A stretch of DNA of 64,000 nt from Azospirillum thermophilum (GTDB lineage Bacteria; Pseudomonadota; Alphaproteobacteria; Azospirillales; Azospirillaceae): positions 310,001-374,000 of the forward strand of contig NZ_CP029354.1 of assembly GCF_003130795.1 (NCBI RefSeq), given 5' to 3'. Positions 26,816 to 34,087 of this stretch are shown here, in pieces. The translations under genes and the position numbers were made by a program. Every line of letters starts with the position of its first letter. Positions within the stretch are counted from its first letter, which is position 1. Below the pieces are notes generated by a model. That model did no database searches and was not told the DNA's origin. It saw nothing but the letters and a program-made list of their open reading frames with translations.

Positions 26816-29800
26816 TTACTCGGCGTCCGAATATTGCGCGACGAGGGAGGCCAGCTCCTCCTCCGACATCTCGTCGATCTGGGCGAGCAGCGACAGCTCG
26901 CTGCGCACCGCGTCGCCCGCCGGGGCCCTGCCGCTTCCGCCGGAGAGCGTGGCGAGGTGGGCGGCGAGGCCGCCGACCGTCGGATGGTCCCACACCAGCG
27001 TCGGGTTGAGGTCGGCCCCCAGCCACTGCTCCAGCGCACCGGTCAGCATCATGGCCGTCACCGAGTCCATGCCGAACTCGCTGAAGCGGTCGTCCTCGCC
27101 GATGGCGGCGGCGTCGCGCTGGAACTCGCCGGCGAGCCAGTCCTTCAGCCAGCCGGCGATCTCCTGCGCCCGGCCATCCGCCACGGCGGTGGCGGCACCT
27201 GCGGCGGCAGCGGCGGGAGCGGGTGCGGCCGGGGCGGCCGGCGCGTCGGGCACCGCCGGCGGGCCGAAGGGCGGCGGCGCGGCGCGGCGCATCAGCGGGT
27301 CGAGCGACAGCTCCTCCCCGGCCAGCGTCTGCTCGACGTCGCCGATGGTCTCCTCATAGCCGGCGACCAGCTCCTCCACCGCGCGGCTGTCGAGCAGCAC
27401 GGTCTCCGCCGCGGTGGCCGACAGCGCCTTGGCGAGGCGGCGGTCGAAGCGGACGCGCGCCCACTCCTCCGCCCGGCGCAGCAGGGCGTCCGGCGTGCCG
27501 GCGGCGGCGAGAAGGCGTCCGCGGAAACGCACCGCAGCCAGCAGCAGGCCGTAGACGGCGACCTCGCCGGCCTGCAGATAGGCCCACTGCTTTACGGCCG
27601 ACGGGTCGCCCAGCTTCGCGCCGGCCTGCTGGCAGCGCTCCCAGATGCGGGCGGCGGCGACCTGGATCTCGGCGGCCAGCACCGGCTCGCCCAGCTCGTC
27701 GGCGACGAAGCGGCGCAGCTCCTCCGGCGTGTGGATCAGGCGGGAGCCGATGTGCATGTTCATCGGCTCGGTCGGCCCCTCGAAGATGCGCAGCACGCGG
27801 GCGTCGCGGAAAATCTGCGGGGCGATGTTGGTCTCGATGTAGCCGCGGCCGGCCATCTGCTGCATCAGGTGGTCGGCGGCCCGCCAGGCATATTCCGGGC
27901 CGGCGCTCTTGCAGGCGCAGAACAGGTCGGGCGGGATCGGCAGGTTGCGGTCCAGCCGGTCGGCGACGGTGGAGACCAGCGCCTCGATGGCGGCGGCGGC
28001 GGCGGTCAGGTCGCTGATGCGCATCAGCGTCGCCGGGTTGTCGAGCAGACGGCCGGTGGCGATGACGCGACGGCCGCCGTGGCGGGCGGAGAGCTGCAGG
28101 CAGCGCTTGATGACGCCGAGGCTCATCGCCGCGACGGCGAAGCGGCCGAACTCCATGGTGTCGATGGCCGGCGTCATGCCGTCGCCGAGCCCGCCCAGCA
28201 GGTCGCCGCGGCCGACGCGCACGCCCTCCAGCCGCACCTCGCTCTGCACCATGGCGCGCAGGCCCATGGTCAGCGCCTCCGGGCCGACGCGCAGGCCGGG
28301 CGAGCCCTGGCGCAGCACGAAGCCGGTGACGCCCTCCTCGGTGCGCACGAAGGTGTTGATGACGCCGGCCCAGCCGGCCGAGCCGCTCCACAGCTTGGTG
28401 CCCCACAGCGTCCAGCCGCCCTGGCCGTCCGGCCGGCCGAGCGCCGACAGGTTGCGGACGTGCGAGCCGGCGTCGGCCTCCGTCATCGCGAAGGAGGCGA
28501 GCTGGCGGCCCGGCGCCAGGATGGGCAGCAGCTCCGCCTTCTTCTCGGCGGTGGCGTGGCGCAGGATCGGCCGCAGGCCGAGCGCGTTGTTGACGGCGCA
28601 GAAGGAGCCGATGGTGGTGTCGACGGCGGCGAGCTGCTGCAGCGCCACCGCCAGCTCGCGGTTGTCGAGCCCGAGCCCGCCATACTCCACCGGCGCCTGC
28701 AGGCCCAGCACGCCGCGATTGCCGAGGTCGAGCACGACATAGGGCGGGATGGAGCGCCGCTCGTCCATCAGGCGGGAGTTCAGCCGCTCCGCCCCGTAGC
28801 TGCGCAGCCAGCCGGCAAGGTCCTTCACCTTGTCCGTGAAGCCTTCCTTGCCCGGCACCCGCCGGTCCGCGGTGGCCGCCGCTGCTGTCGTCATGCTCTG
28901 CCTCTCGGTGCTGTCGGTTGAGGAGGGGGCCGCCGGGGTCGCGGCGGCGGGCTCCGGGGGTTGGGGCGGCGCCAGCGCGTCCTTCAGCTTCGGCGTCACC
29001 CAGCGGGCGACCTCGCGCAGGGCGCCGGCCAGCAGGTCGCGGCGGCAGGCGTGGCGCTGCTTCTTGCCGCTGTGGGTCTTGGGCAGGCCGCGCGGCTTCA
29101 GCAGGACGACTGCCGAGACCTCCAGGTCGTGGTTCTCCGACACGGTGCGCAGGATCGCCTTCACCAGCCGGTCGGGGTCGAGGCCGCGCAGCGCGCTGCG
29201 CCGGACCTCGTGGGCGATGACCAGCCGGGCCTCGCCCTGAAGCTCCACCGTGAAGGCGGCGCCGCCGCCCGGCTGAAGAGCGGGGTCGCAGCCCTCCACC
29301 GTCAGCTCCAGATCCTCCGCGCTGTGGTTGGCGCCGCGGATGATGATCAGGTCGTCCATGCGGCCCAGCACATAGACCTCGCCGTGGTGGATCGCGCCGA
29401 GGTCGCCGGTGCGCAGGAAGGGCCGGCCGCCATGGGCGGCGAGGCGGCCGGCGAACTTGCGGGCCGAGAGGTCCGGCCGCTTCCAGTAGCCACCGGCGAC
29501 CGAGGGACCGGCGATCCAGATCTCGCCGAAGCGGCCGGGGGCGCAGGGCTCGCCGCTCAGCGGGTCGACGACGAGGATCGTCGCCTCCACGTCGGTGCCG
29601 CCGGAGGCGACCAGGCGGCGGCCGGGCTCGCCCTCGGCGACCGGCTCGAACACGCCGTCGGCCATGCGGTCGGGGCGCACGGTGCGGATGGTCGGCAGCT
29701 TGCCGGGGCCGCAGGCGGTCGCCACCAGCGTGCATTCGGCGAGCCCGTAGCCGGGGCACATGGCGGCGGCGGGGAAGCCCTGCGCCGCGAAGGAGGCGGT

Positions 29801-30709
29801 GAAGGCCTCCACCGTGTCGGCGCGCACCGGCTCCGCGCCGTTGATGCAGACCTGCAGGCTGGACAGGTCGAGCCCGGCGCGCTGCGCCTCGGGGATGTCG
29901 AGGCAGCTCTGATAGGCGAAGTTGGGGGCGCCGGTGTGGGTGATGCGGTGGCGGGTGATCGCCTCCAGCCAGCTCAGCGGCCGCTGGGCGAAGGCCACCG
30001 GCGTCATCAGGAAGGCGGCGCAGCCGACGAAGACCGGCTGGAGGCAGCCGAACACCAGCCCCAGATCGTGGTAGTGCGGCAGCCAGGAGAGTGTCCGGCT
30101 GTCCGGCCCGACGCCGAACTGGCGCGAGAAGTCGGCCGAGTTGGCCATGATGTGGCCGTGCCCGACCACCACGCCCTTGGGCGCGGCGGTGGAGCCGGAG
30201 GTGTATTGCAGATAGGCGACGTGCGCTGCCGCGGCCTGCGGATCGGTCCAGCCCGCGGCCTCCGCCGGATCGATCTCCTCCGGCACCAGCCAGCGGATGC
30301 CGGGAAGCTGCTCCGCCACCACGGGCCGCAGCTCCGCCGTCGTCAGGCCGAGCGTGGCGCCGGAGTCGGCGGCGACGCCCTTCAGGTGGGTCAGCGGGCG
30401 TTTCGGGTTGGGATAGCGCACCGGCACCGCGACGGCGCCGCCGTACAGGCAGCCGAAGAAGCTCGCCAGGAAGTCGAAGCCGGCGGGGAACACCAGCAGC
30501 ACGGTTGACTCCGGCGCCCCTCCCGGCGCGGTGCCGACTCCCTCGCGCTGCAGACGCGCGGCGGTGGCGCGGGCGCGCAGGTCGAGATCGCCGTAGGAGA
30601 GGCAGGTTTCGCGGGCATCGGCGAGCGACAGGAAGCTGTAGGCGGTGCGCTGCGGCTCCGCCCCGGCGCGGGCGCGGAGCAGCGATACGATGGACGGCCA
30701 ATTGCTCAA
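26816..30709 (-). CDS. Fatty acyl-AMP ligase / acyl-CoA dehydrogenase / ACP fusion (starter loading)
   Basis: About 1297 residues, the chain-initiating protein. An N-terminal fatty acyl-AMP ligase (about 1-580) has YTSGSTAAPKGVVVGH, CPGYGLAECTL and GRMDDLIIIRGANHSAEDLE. An acyl-CoA dehydrogenase-like domain (about 620-1175) has FAMTEADAGSHV, LWGTKLWSGSAGW and RIFEGPTEPMNMHIG. An ACP has FGMDSVTAM (Ser about 1216). It should load a fatty acid as acyl-AMP onto the ACP and dehydrogenate it at C2-C3. The frame is open to a TTG at 30778, but AAAGGTG precedes TTG 30709, where the protein starts close to the conserved NWPSIVSLLRARA; GTG 30718 is another option. It directly follows mbtH. Confidence 0.92.
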   Translation of the reverse strand: MSNWPSIVSLLRARAGAEPQRTAYSFLSLADARETCLSYGDLDLRARATAARLQREGVGTAPGGAPESTVLLVFPAGFDFLASFFGCLYGGAVAVPVRYPNPKRPLTHLKGVAADSGATLGLTTAELRPVVAEQLPGIRWLVPEEIDPAEAAGWTDPQAAAAHVAYLQYTSGSTAAPKGVVVGHGHIMANSADFSRQFGVGPDSRTLSWLPHYHDLGLVFGCLQPVFVGCAAFLMTPVAFAQRPLSWLEAITRHRITHTGAPNFAYQSCLDIPEAQRAGLDLSSLQVCINGAEPVRADTVEAFTASFAAQGFPAAAMCPGYGLAECTLVATACGPGKLPTIRTVRPDRMADGVFEPVAEGEPGRRLVASGGTDVEATILVVDPLSGEPCAPGRFGEIWIAGPSVAGGYWKRPDLSARKFAGRLAAHGGRPFLRTGDLGAIHHGEVYVLGRMDDLIIIRGANHSAEDLELTVEGCDPALQPGGGAAFTVELQGEARLVIAHEVRRSALRGLDPDRLVKAILRTVSENHDLEVSAVVLLKPRGLPKTHSGKKQRHACRRDLLAGALREVARWVTPKLKDALAPPQPPEPAAATPAAPSSTDSTERQSMTTAAAATADRRVPGKEGFTDKVKDLAGWLRSYGAERLNSRLMDERRSIPPYVVLDLGNRGVLGLQAPVEYGGLGLDNRELAVALQQLAAVDTTIGSFCAVNNALGLRPILRHATAEKKAELLPILAPGRQLASFAMTEADAGSHVRNLSALGRPDGQGGWTLWGTKLWSGSAGWAGVINTFVRTEEGVTGFVLRQGSPGLRVGPEALTMGLRAMVQSEVRLEGVRVGRGDLLGGLGDGMTPAIDTMEFGRFAVAAMSLGVIKRCLQLSARHGGRRVIATGRLLDNPATLMRISDLTAAAAAIEALVSTVADRLDRNLPIPPDLFCACKSAGPEYAWRAADHLMQQMAGRGYIETNIAPQIFRDARVLRIFEGPTEPMNMHIGSRLIHTPEELRRFVADELGEPVLAAEIQVAAARIWERCQQAGAKLGDPSAVKQWAYLQAGEVAVYGLLLAAVRFRGRLLAAAGTPDALLRRAEEWARVRFDRRLAKALSATAAETVLLDSRAVEELVAGYEETIGDVEQTLAGEELSLDPLMRRAAPPPFGPPAVPDAPAAPAAPAPAAAAAGAATAVADGRAQEIAGWLKDWLAGEFQRDAAAIGEDDRFSEFGMDSVTAMMLTGALEQWLGADLNPTLVWDHPTVGGLAAHLATLSGGSGRAPAGDAVRSELSLLAQIDEMSEEELASLVAQYSDAE

Positions 30710-30785
30710 GGCAAACACCTTTGCAAGAAATGGCGAACACCGGTCGTTTCCGGACGGCGCCGGTCCGCCGAGTCGCAAGTTGTCG

Positions 30786-31016
30786 TCAAGATCGTCGATC
30801 GAACCAGCCCGGAGGCCGCTCAGCGGATGCTGCGGGGCGCATGTCCTGCCAGTTTTCCGAAATATAGGCGAGACAGTCGTCCTTCGGCCCCGACTTGCCG
30901 GTGTCGGTCCAGCCCGAAGGAATGCCGCGGCCAGCCGGCCACAGAGCGTATTGACCCTCGTCGTTTACCACGACCTTGACCGTTCCATCCTGCCAATCCG
31001 ACTGTGCCTGGCCCAT
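30786..31016 (-). CDS. MbtH-like NRPS accessory protein
   Basis: A 76-residue MbtH family chaperone that binds and activates NRPS adenylation domains. The diagnostic core is intact: VVNDEGQYALWPAGRGIPSG, then WTDTGKSGPKDDCLAYI and ENWQDMRP with the conserved Trp residues. The start at ATG 31016 (MGQAQSDWQDG) gives the usual length; an ATG at 31076 would add 20 residues not typical of the family and lacks a clear ribosome site. It is the first gene of the minus-strand assembly-line operon, so its promoter should lie in the AT-rich region to the right. Confidence 0.95.
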   Translation of the reverse strand: MGQAQSDWQDGTVKVVVNDEGQYALWPAGRGIPSGWTDTGKSGPKDDCLAYISENWQDMRPAASAERPPGWFDRRS

Positions 31017-31059
31017 AGCGTGCGATTCCGACTTTCTGGATGTGCGCGTGCGAATGAAC

Positions 31060-31090
31060 GCGACAGGATTGTTCATCGGTAATTCGCAAA
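31060..31090 (+). repeat. Imperfect direct repeat, copy 1
   Basis: CGACAGGATTGTTCATCGG is echoed at 31229-31259 as CGACAGGACTGTTTGTCGG; about 24 of 31 positions agree by eye, including the flank. This copy spans the alternative upstream start of mbtH. The repeat may be a pair of regulator sites or a small duplication. Confidence 0.4.
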
Positions 31091-31228
31091 AATCAACAAC
31101 GAGCTTAGAAAACTTTGTGATTGCGTCGCAGCGTTATCTATGGAATGACTCAAAAGGACGCATACGACGTAATAACGATAAATCACACACGGACGTATGA
31201 TGTTCAATATCATAAAATTTAGTTGGAA

Positions 31229-31259
31229 ACGACAGGACTGTTTGTCGGCATATCGAGAA
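31229..31259 (+). repeat. Imperfect direct repeat, copy 2
   Basis: The second copy of the 31-nt imperfect repeat described at 31060-31090, 169 nt further right in the same orientation and inside the control region. Confidence 0.4.
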
Positions 31260-31278
31260 AGCCCTTGGCACGATGGTG

Positions 31279-31315
31279 TGTCTCCTTGGCGATGAGTCGC
31301 CTTGAAAAGGAGACA
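31279..31315. promoter_or_regulatory. Bulged stem-loop in the cluster control region
   Basis: Outer arms TGTCTCCTT (31279-31287) and AAGGAGACA (31307-31315) pair perfectly over 9 bp. Inside, GGCGA and TCGCC pair over 5 bp around a TGAG loop, leaving a TTGAA bulge on the right side. No T tract follows on either strand, so a leader-RNA control element or a protein-binding site is more likely than a terminator. Confidence 0.45.
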
Positions 31316-31395
31316 TAGGAATTCATTTGTCTGGATAAGGATTCGACGGCGCGCGCAAAAGGGAAAATAAGATAAAGATTTTCCCGCTAACACCG

Positions 31396-31422
31396 TTGAC
31401 CTTGCCGATTATCGTATATAAC
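31396..31422 (+). promoter_or_regulatory. Candidate sigma70-type promoter for the plus-strand arm
   Basis: TTGACC (31396-31401) and TATAAC (31417-31422) are separated by 15 nt, shorter than the ideal 17. They lie 38 nt upstream of the ATG at 31460 and 28 nt upstream of GGAGG. Confidence 0.4.
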
Positions 31423-31459
31423 GTGCATCATGTCCACTAACCTAACTGGAGGTTGTTTA

Positions 31460-31729
31460 ATGAGCACCGATCCGAAGGCCGACATCAAGGCGCAGGCCGA
31501 CCAGAAGAAGGCCGAGGCCAAGGGCGAGCACAAGGCTGCGGCCAAGGCGGACAAGAAGGACGCCGCCAAGGCGCAGAACAAGGTCGCCGAGAAGGCCAAG
31601 CTGAAGGGCCAGTACAAGGCCGGCCTGAAGGCCCAGTACAAGTCGGACGAGAAGGGCAAGCTGAAGGCCGACCACAAGCTGGTCGAGAAGCAGAAGGCCC
31701 AGGCCGCGGCGCTGTCCGCCGGCCAGTAA
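31460..31729 (+). CDS. Small Lys/Ala-rich, strongly basic protein of unknown function
   Basis: 89 residues, composed mostly of Lys, Ala, Asp, Glu and Gln, with Lys recurring every three to four positions (KADIKAQADQKKAEAK, and later KGQYKAGLKAQYKSDEKGK). It has no Cys, no Trp, and no signal peptide or membrane segment, so it should be cytosolic and largely helical or disordered. The composition resembles histone H1-like bacterial proteins, but no family can be named. Translation is well supported: GGAGG lies 7 nt before the ATG. It is the first gene of the plus-strand arm, about 180 nt upstream of the sbnA-like gene. DNA binding would be a guess. Confidence 0.75.
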   Translation: MSTDPKADIKAQADQKKAEAKGEHKAAAKADKKDAAKAQNKVAEKAKLKGQYKAGLKAQYKSDEKGKLKADHKLVEKQKAQAAALSAGQ

Positions 31730-31862
31730 CCGGACCGGCCCGGATCCGAAGGCCGCGAGGCCGGCGGGTCCGGGATTGCCGAGGCTCGGGGACGGCGGGC
31801 GGACCACGGACAGGCCGCCCGCCGGACCTCCGGCCGGCGCGGCCGGGCGGCGATCGCAGCCG

Positions 31863-31890
31863 AAAAACGACGATCGAAAAAACGACGATC
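31863..31890 (+). repeat. Short tandem repeat before the sbnA-like gene
   Basis: AAAAACGACGATC occurs twice in a row (31863-31875 and 31878-31890), ending 20 nt upstream of the sbnA-like start and covering its leader. It may be chance or a translation-related element. Confidence 0.35.
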
Positions 31891-31910
31891 ATGGAAGGGA
31901 CTCGGGCGAC

Positions 31911-33023
31911 ATGCCGATTCTGACCAATCCGCTCGACCTGATCTTCCACAACCTGTTCTTCGACGTGCAGGGGATCGCGGGCAGGGGACAGCTCCTGCTG
32001 AAGCTGGAAGGCTACAACGTCACCGGCTCGATCAAGATCAAGCCCGCCCTGTTCATGATCAACGAGCTGGAACGCCGCGGGGTGCTGGAGCCCTGCCGCT
32101 CCACCGTGATCGAATCCTCCTCCGGGAACCTCGGCATCGCGCTCGCCCTGGTCTGCGCGCTGCGCGGCTATGCCTTCATCTGCATCAGCGATCCCAACAT
32201 CTCGCCGACCAACCGCCGCTCGATCGAGGCCTATGGCGGCAAGGTCGTGATCGTGGAGCACAAGGATCCGCAGGGCGGCTATCTGGCGAGCCGGATCGAG
32301 CATATCCGCGGCCTGCTGGCGGAGAATCCGGACTATGTCTGGCTGAACCAGTACGCCAACCCGGCCAATCTGCAGGCCCACGCCGACTGGACGGCGCTGG
32401 AGATCCTGAACGAGGTGCCGAAGGTCACGCATCTCTACGTCGGCTCCGGCACCACCGGCACGCTGATGGGGCTGACGCGGCGCTTCGCCGAGCTGTCGCC
32501 CGAGACGAGGATCATCGCGGTGGAGCCCGAGGGTTCCGTCACCTTCGACGAGACGCGGGCCGGCCGCCGCCTCATCCCCGGCATCGGCACCAGCCGCCGG
32601 CCGGAGCTGGCCGACCCCGCCGGGCTCGACCGCATCGTCTACGTCCCGGAGGTCGACACCATCCGCATGTGCCACAAGCTGGCGCGGCGCCACGGGCTGC
32701 TGCTCGGCGGCTCGACCGGGTCGGTGCTGGCGGCGGTGGCGGCGGACGCCGAGAGCTTCGACGCCGGCAGCACGATCGTCGCCGTCTCCCCCGACCTCGG
32801 CGACAAGTATCTCGAGACGATCTTCTCGCCGGACTGGGTGAAGGCCTCCTACGGGGTGAACCCGGCCGTCCTGTCCGACAGCACGCCGGTGGCGCCGTGC
32901 GAACCGCTCGGCAGCATCATCGCCCGCCATTCCCCGCCGAAGCCGGGCCGGCTGCGGTCCGCGCCGCCGCCCGCGGTGCGGCGCGAGGCGGTGCGCGAAC
33001 GGGTCCATGAGGAAGGTGCATGA
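31911..33023 (+). CDS. sbnA: SbnA-like 2,3-diaminopropionate biosynthesis synthase (cysteine synthase family)
   Basis: A PLP enzyme of 370 residues. In the staphyloferrin pathway SbnA joins O-phospho-L-serine and L-glutamate into N-(1-amino-1-carboxy-2-ethyl)-glutamate, the precursor of L-2,3-diaminopropionate. Visible here are the Schiff-base Lys42 region LEGYNVTGSIKIKPA, the substrate loop IESSSGNLGIALA and the PLP-phosphate loop VGSGTTGTLMG. The SIKIKPA wording (not SIKDR) is typical of SbnA rather than CysK as I recall it. The C-terminus carries about 35 extra Pro/Arg-rich residues. Its stop overlaps the next start by 4 nt (ATGA), coupling it to the SbnB-like gene. ZmaU of zwittermicin is a functional analogue. 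Confidence 0.88.
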   Translation: MPILTNPLDLIFHNLFFDVQGIAGRGQLLLKLEGYNVTGSIKIKPALFMINELERRGVLEPCRSTVIESSSGNLGIALALVCALRGYAFICISDPNISPTNRRSIEAYGGKVVIVEHKDPQGGYLASRIEHIRGLLAENPDYVWLNQYANPANLQAHADWTALEILNEVPKVTHLYVGSGTTGTLMGLTRRFAELSPETRIIAVEPEGSVTFDETRAGRRLIPGIGTSRRPELADPAGLDRIVYVPEVDTIRMCHKLARRHGLLLGGSTGSVLAAVAADAESFDAGSTIVAVSPDLGDKYLETIFSPDWVKASYGVNPAVLSDSTPVAPCEPLGSIIARHSPPKPGRLRSAPPPAVRREAVRERVHEEGA

Positions 33024-34030
33024 TGAGCGGCCCCGAACAGCGGTTCGACGTGGTCGGCGCCGACGCGATCGCCGACATCCTGGCGTCCAGCCGGGCCGAG
33101 GTGGTGTCGCTGGTGCGCGAGGCCTATCTGGCCCACCATGCCGGACGCACCATCAACCCCGACAGCTACTTCCTGCGCTTCCCCGACCGGCCGAGCGCCC
33201 GCATCATCGCGCTGCCCGCCCGGCTGCAGGACGGGCAGGACGTCGCCGGCATCAAGTGGATCTCCAGCTTTCCCGAGAATCACGGGCGCGGGCTGGCGCG
33301 GGCCTCGGCGGTGGTCGTGCTGAACGACATGGCGACCGGCTTCCCCTATGCCTGCCTGGAAGGCTCGCACATCAGCGCCGCGCGCACCGCGGCCTCCGCC
33401 GTGCTGGCGGCCGAGCTGCTGCACGGCGGCAAGCGGGCGCGCACCGTCGCCATCGTCGGCGCCGGGCCGATCGCCGCCACCCATGTGGACTATCTGCTGG
33501 AGACCGGCTGGGACGTCGGCGGCTTCCGCCTGGCCGATCTGGTGGCGGAGCGGGCGGAAGCCTTCCGCGACCGGCTGCGCGCCCGCGGCCAGCAGGCGGA
33601 GACCGCCGCGACGGTGGAGCAGGCGGTGCGCGGCGCCGATCTGGTGCTGTTCGCCACCACCGCGCCCAGGCCCTATCTCGACGACCCGGCGCTGTTCACG
33701 GCGGAGCAGACGGTGCTGCACGTCTCGCTGCGCGACCTCGGCGTGCCGGTGATCCTGTCGGGCCAGAACGTGGTGGACGACGTCGAGCATTGCCTGAAGG
33801 CGCAGACCTCGGTCCATCTGGCCGAGCAGCAGACCGGCGGCCGCGGCTTCATCGCCGGCACCATCGCCGACCTGCTGACCGGGCGGGTCCGGCCCGATGC
33901 CGGCCGGGTGCGGCTGTTCTCGCCCTTCGGGCTCGGCGTGCTGGATCTGGCGGTGGCCCGCTTCATCCATTCCAGGGCGGTGGACGAGGGGCGCGGCATC
34001 GCCATCCCCGGCTTCTTCGCCGCCCCCTGA
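33020..34030 (+). CDS. sbnB: SbnB-like 2,3-diaminopropionate biosynthesis dehydrogenase (ornithine cyclodeaminase family)
   Basis: A 336-residue NAD-dependent enzyme of the ornithine cyclodeaminase/mu-crystallin family. In the known pathway SbnB oxidatively cleaves the SbnA product to release L-2,3-diaminopropionate and 2-oxoglutarate. Features: substrate region IIALPARLQDGQDVAGIKWI, EGSHISAARTAASAVLAAEL, and the Rossmann motif TVAIVGAGPIAATHVDYL. The pairing with the SbnA-like gene, overlapping by 4 nt, is the strongest evidence for the assignment. The product would feed one of the NRPS modules of the divergent operon. Confidence 0.88.
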   Translation: MMSGPEQRFDVVGADAIADILASSRAEVVSLVREAYLAHHAGRTINPDSYFLRFPDRPSARIIALPARLQDGQDVAGIKWISSFPENHGRGLARASAVVVLNDMATGFPYACLEGSHISAARTAASAVLAAELLHGGKRARTVAIVGAGPIAATHVDYLLETGWDVGGFRLADLVAERAEAFRDRLRARGQQAETAATVEQAVRGADLVLFATTAPRPYLDDPALFTAEQTVLHVSLRDLGVPVILSGQNVVDDVEHCLKAQTSVHLAEQQTGGRGFIAGTIADLLTGRVRPDAGRVRLFSPFGLGVLDLAVARFIHSRAVDEGRGIAIPGFFAAP

Positions 34031-34087
34031 TCCCGCCCCGTCCGTCCTTCCCGACCCGAAACCGCCCCCCGTATCCGCCGGAGCATC

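Larger units (their letters stand above)
31017..31459. other. AT-rich divergent control region of the biosynthetic cluster
   Basis: About 440 nt between mbtH (minus) and the small Lys/Ala-rich gene (plus), clearly richer in A and T than its surroundings. It must hold the promoters of both arms. It contains a bulged stem-loop (31279-31315), an imperfect direct repeat (31060-31090 and 31229-31259) and a candidate plus-strand promoter. Short open frames on the minus strand lack ribosome sites and GC-rich codon use, so I do not call them genes. I found no convincing Fur box or lux box. Confidence 0.6.

Noticed and set aside
19034..28921. A plus-strand open frame of nearly 10 kb opposite the NRPS genes, and many similar long antisense frames
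   Set aside because: It is a by-product of GC-rich codon use; the composition (long Gly/Ala/Arg/Gln runs) shows no domain, while the minus strand carries complete NRPS domains.
31141..31210. Possible Fur box or CATACG/CGTATG operator
   Set aside because: The match to GATAATGATAATCATTATC is poor, and the 6-bp arms are far apart; no basis to call the cluster an iron-controlled siderophore system.
31073..31393. A 106-codon minus-strand frame in the cluster control region
   Set aside because: No ribosome site, AT-rich codon use unlike the neighbours, and it covers the repeats and hairpin; more likely regulatory DNA.
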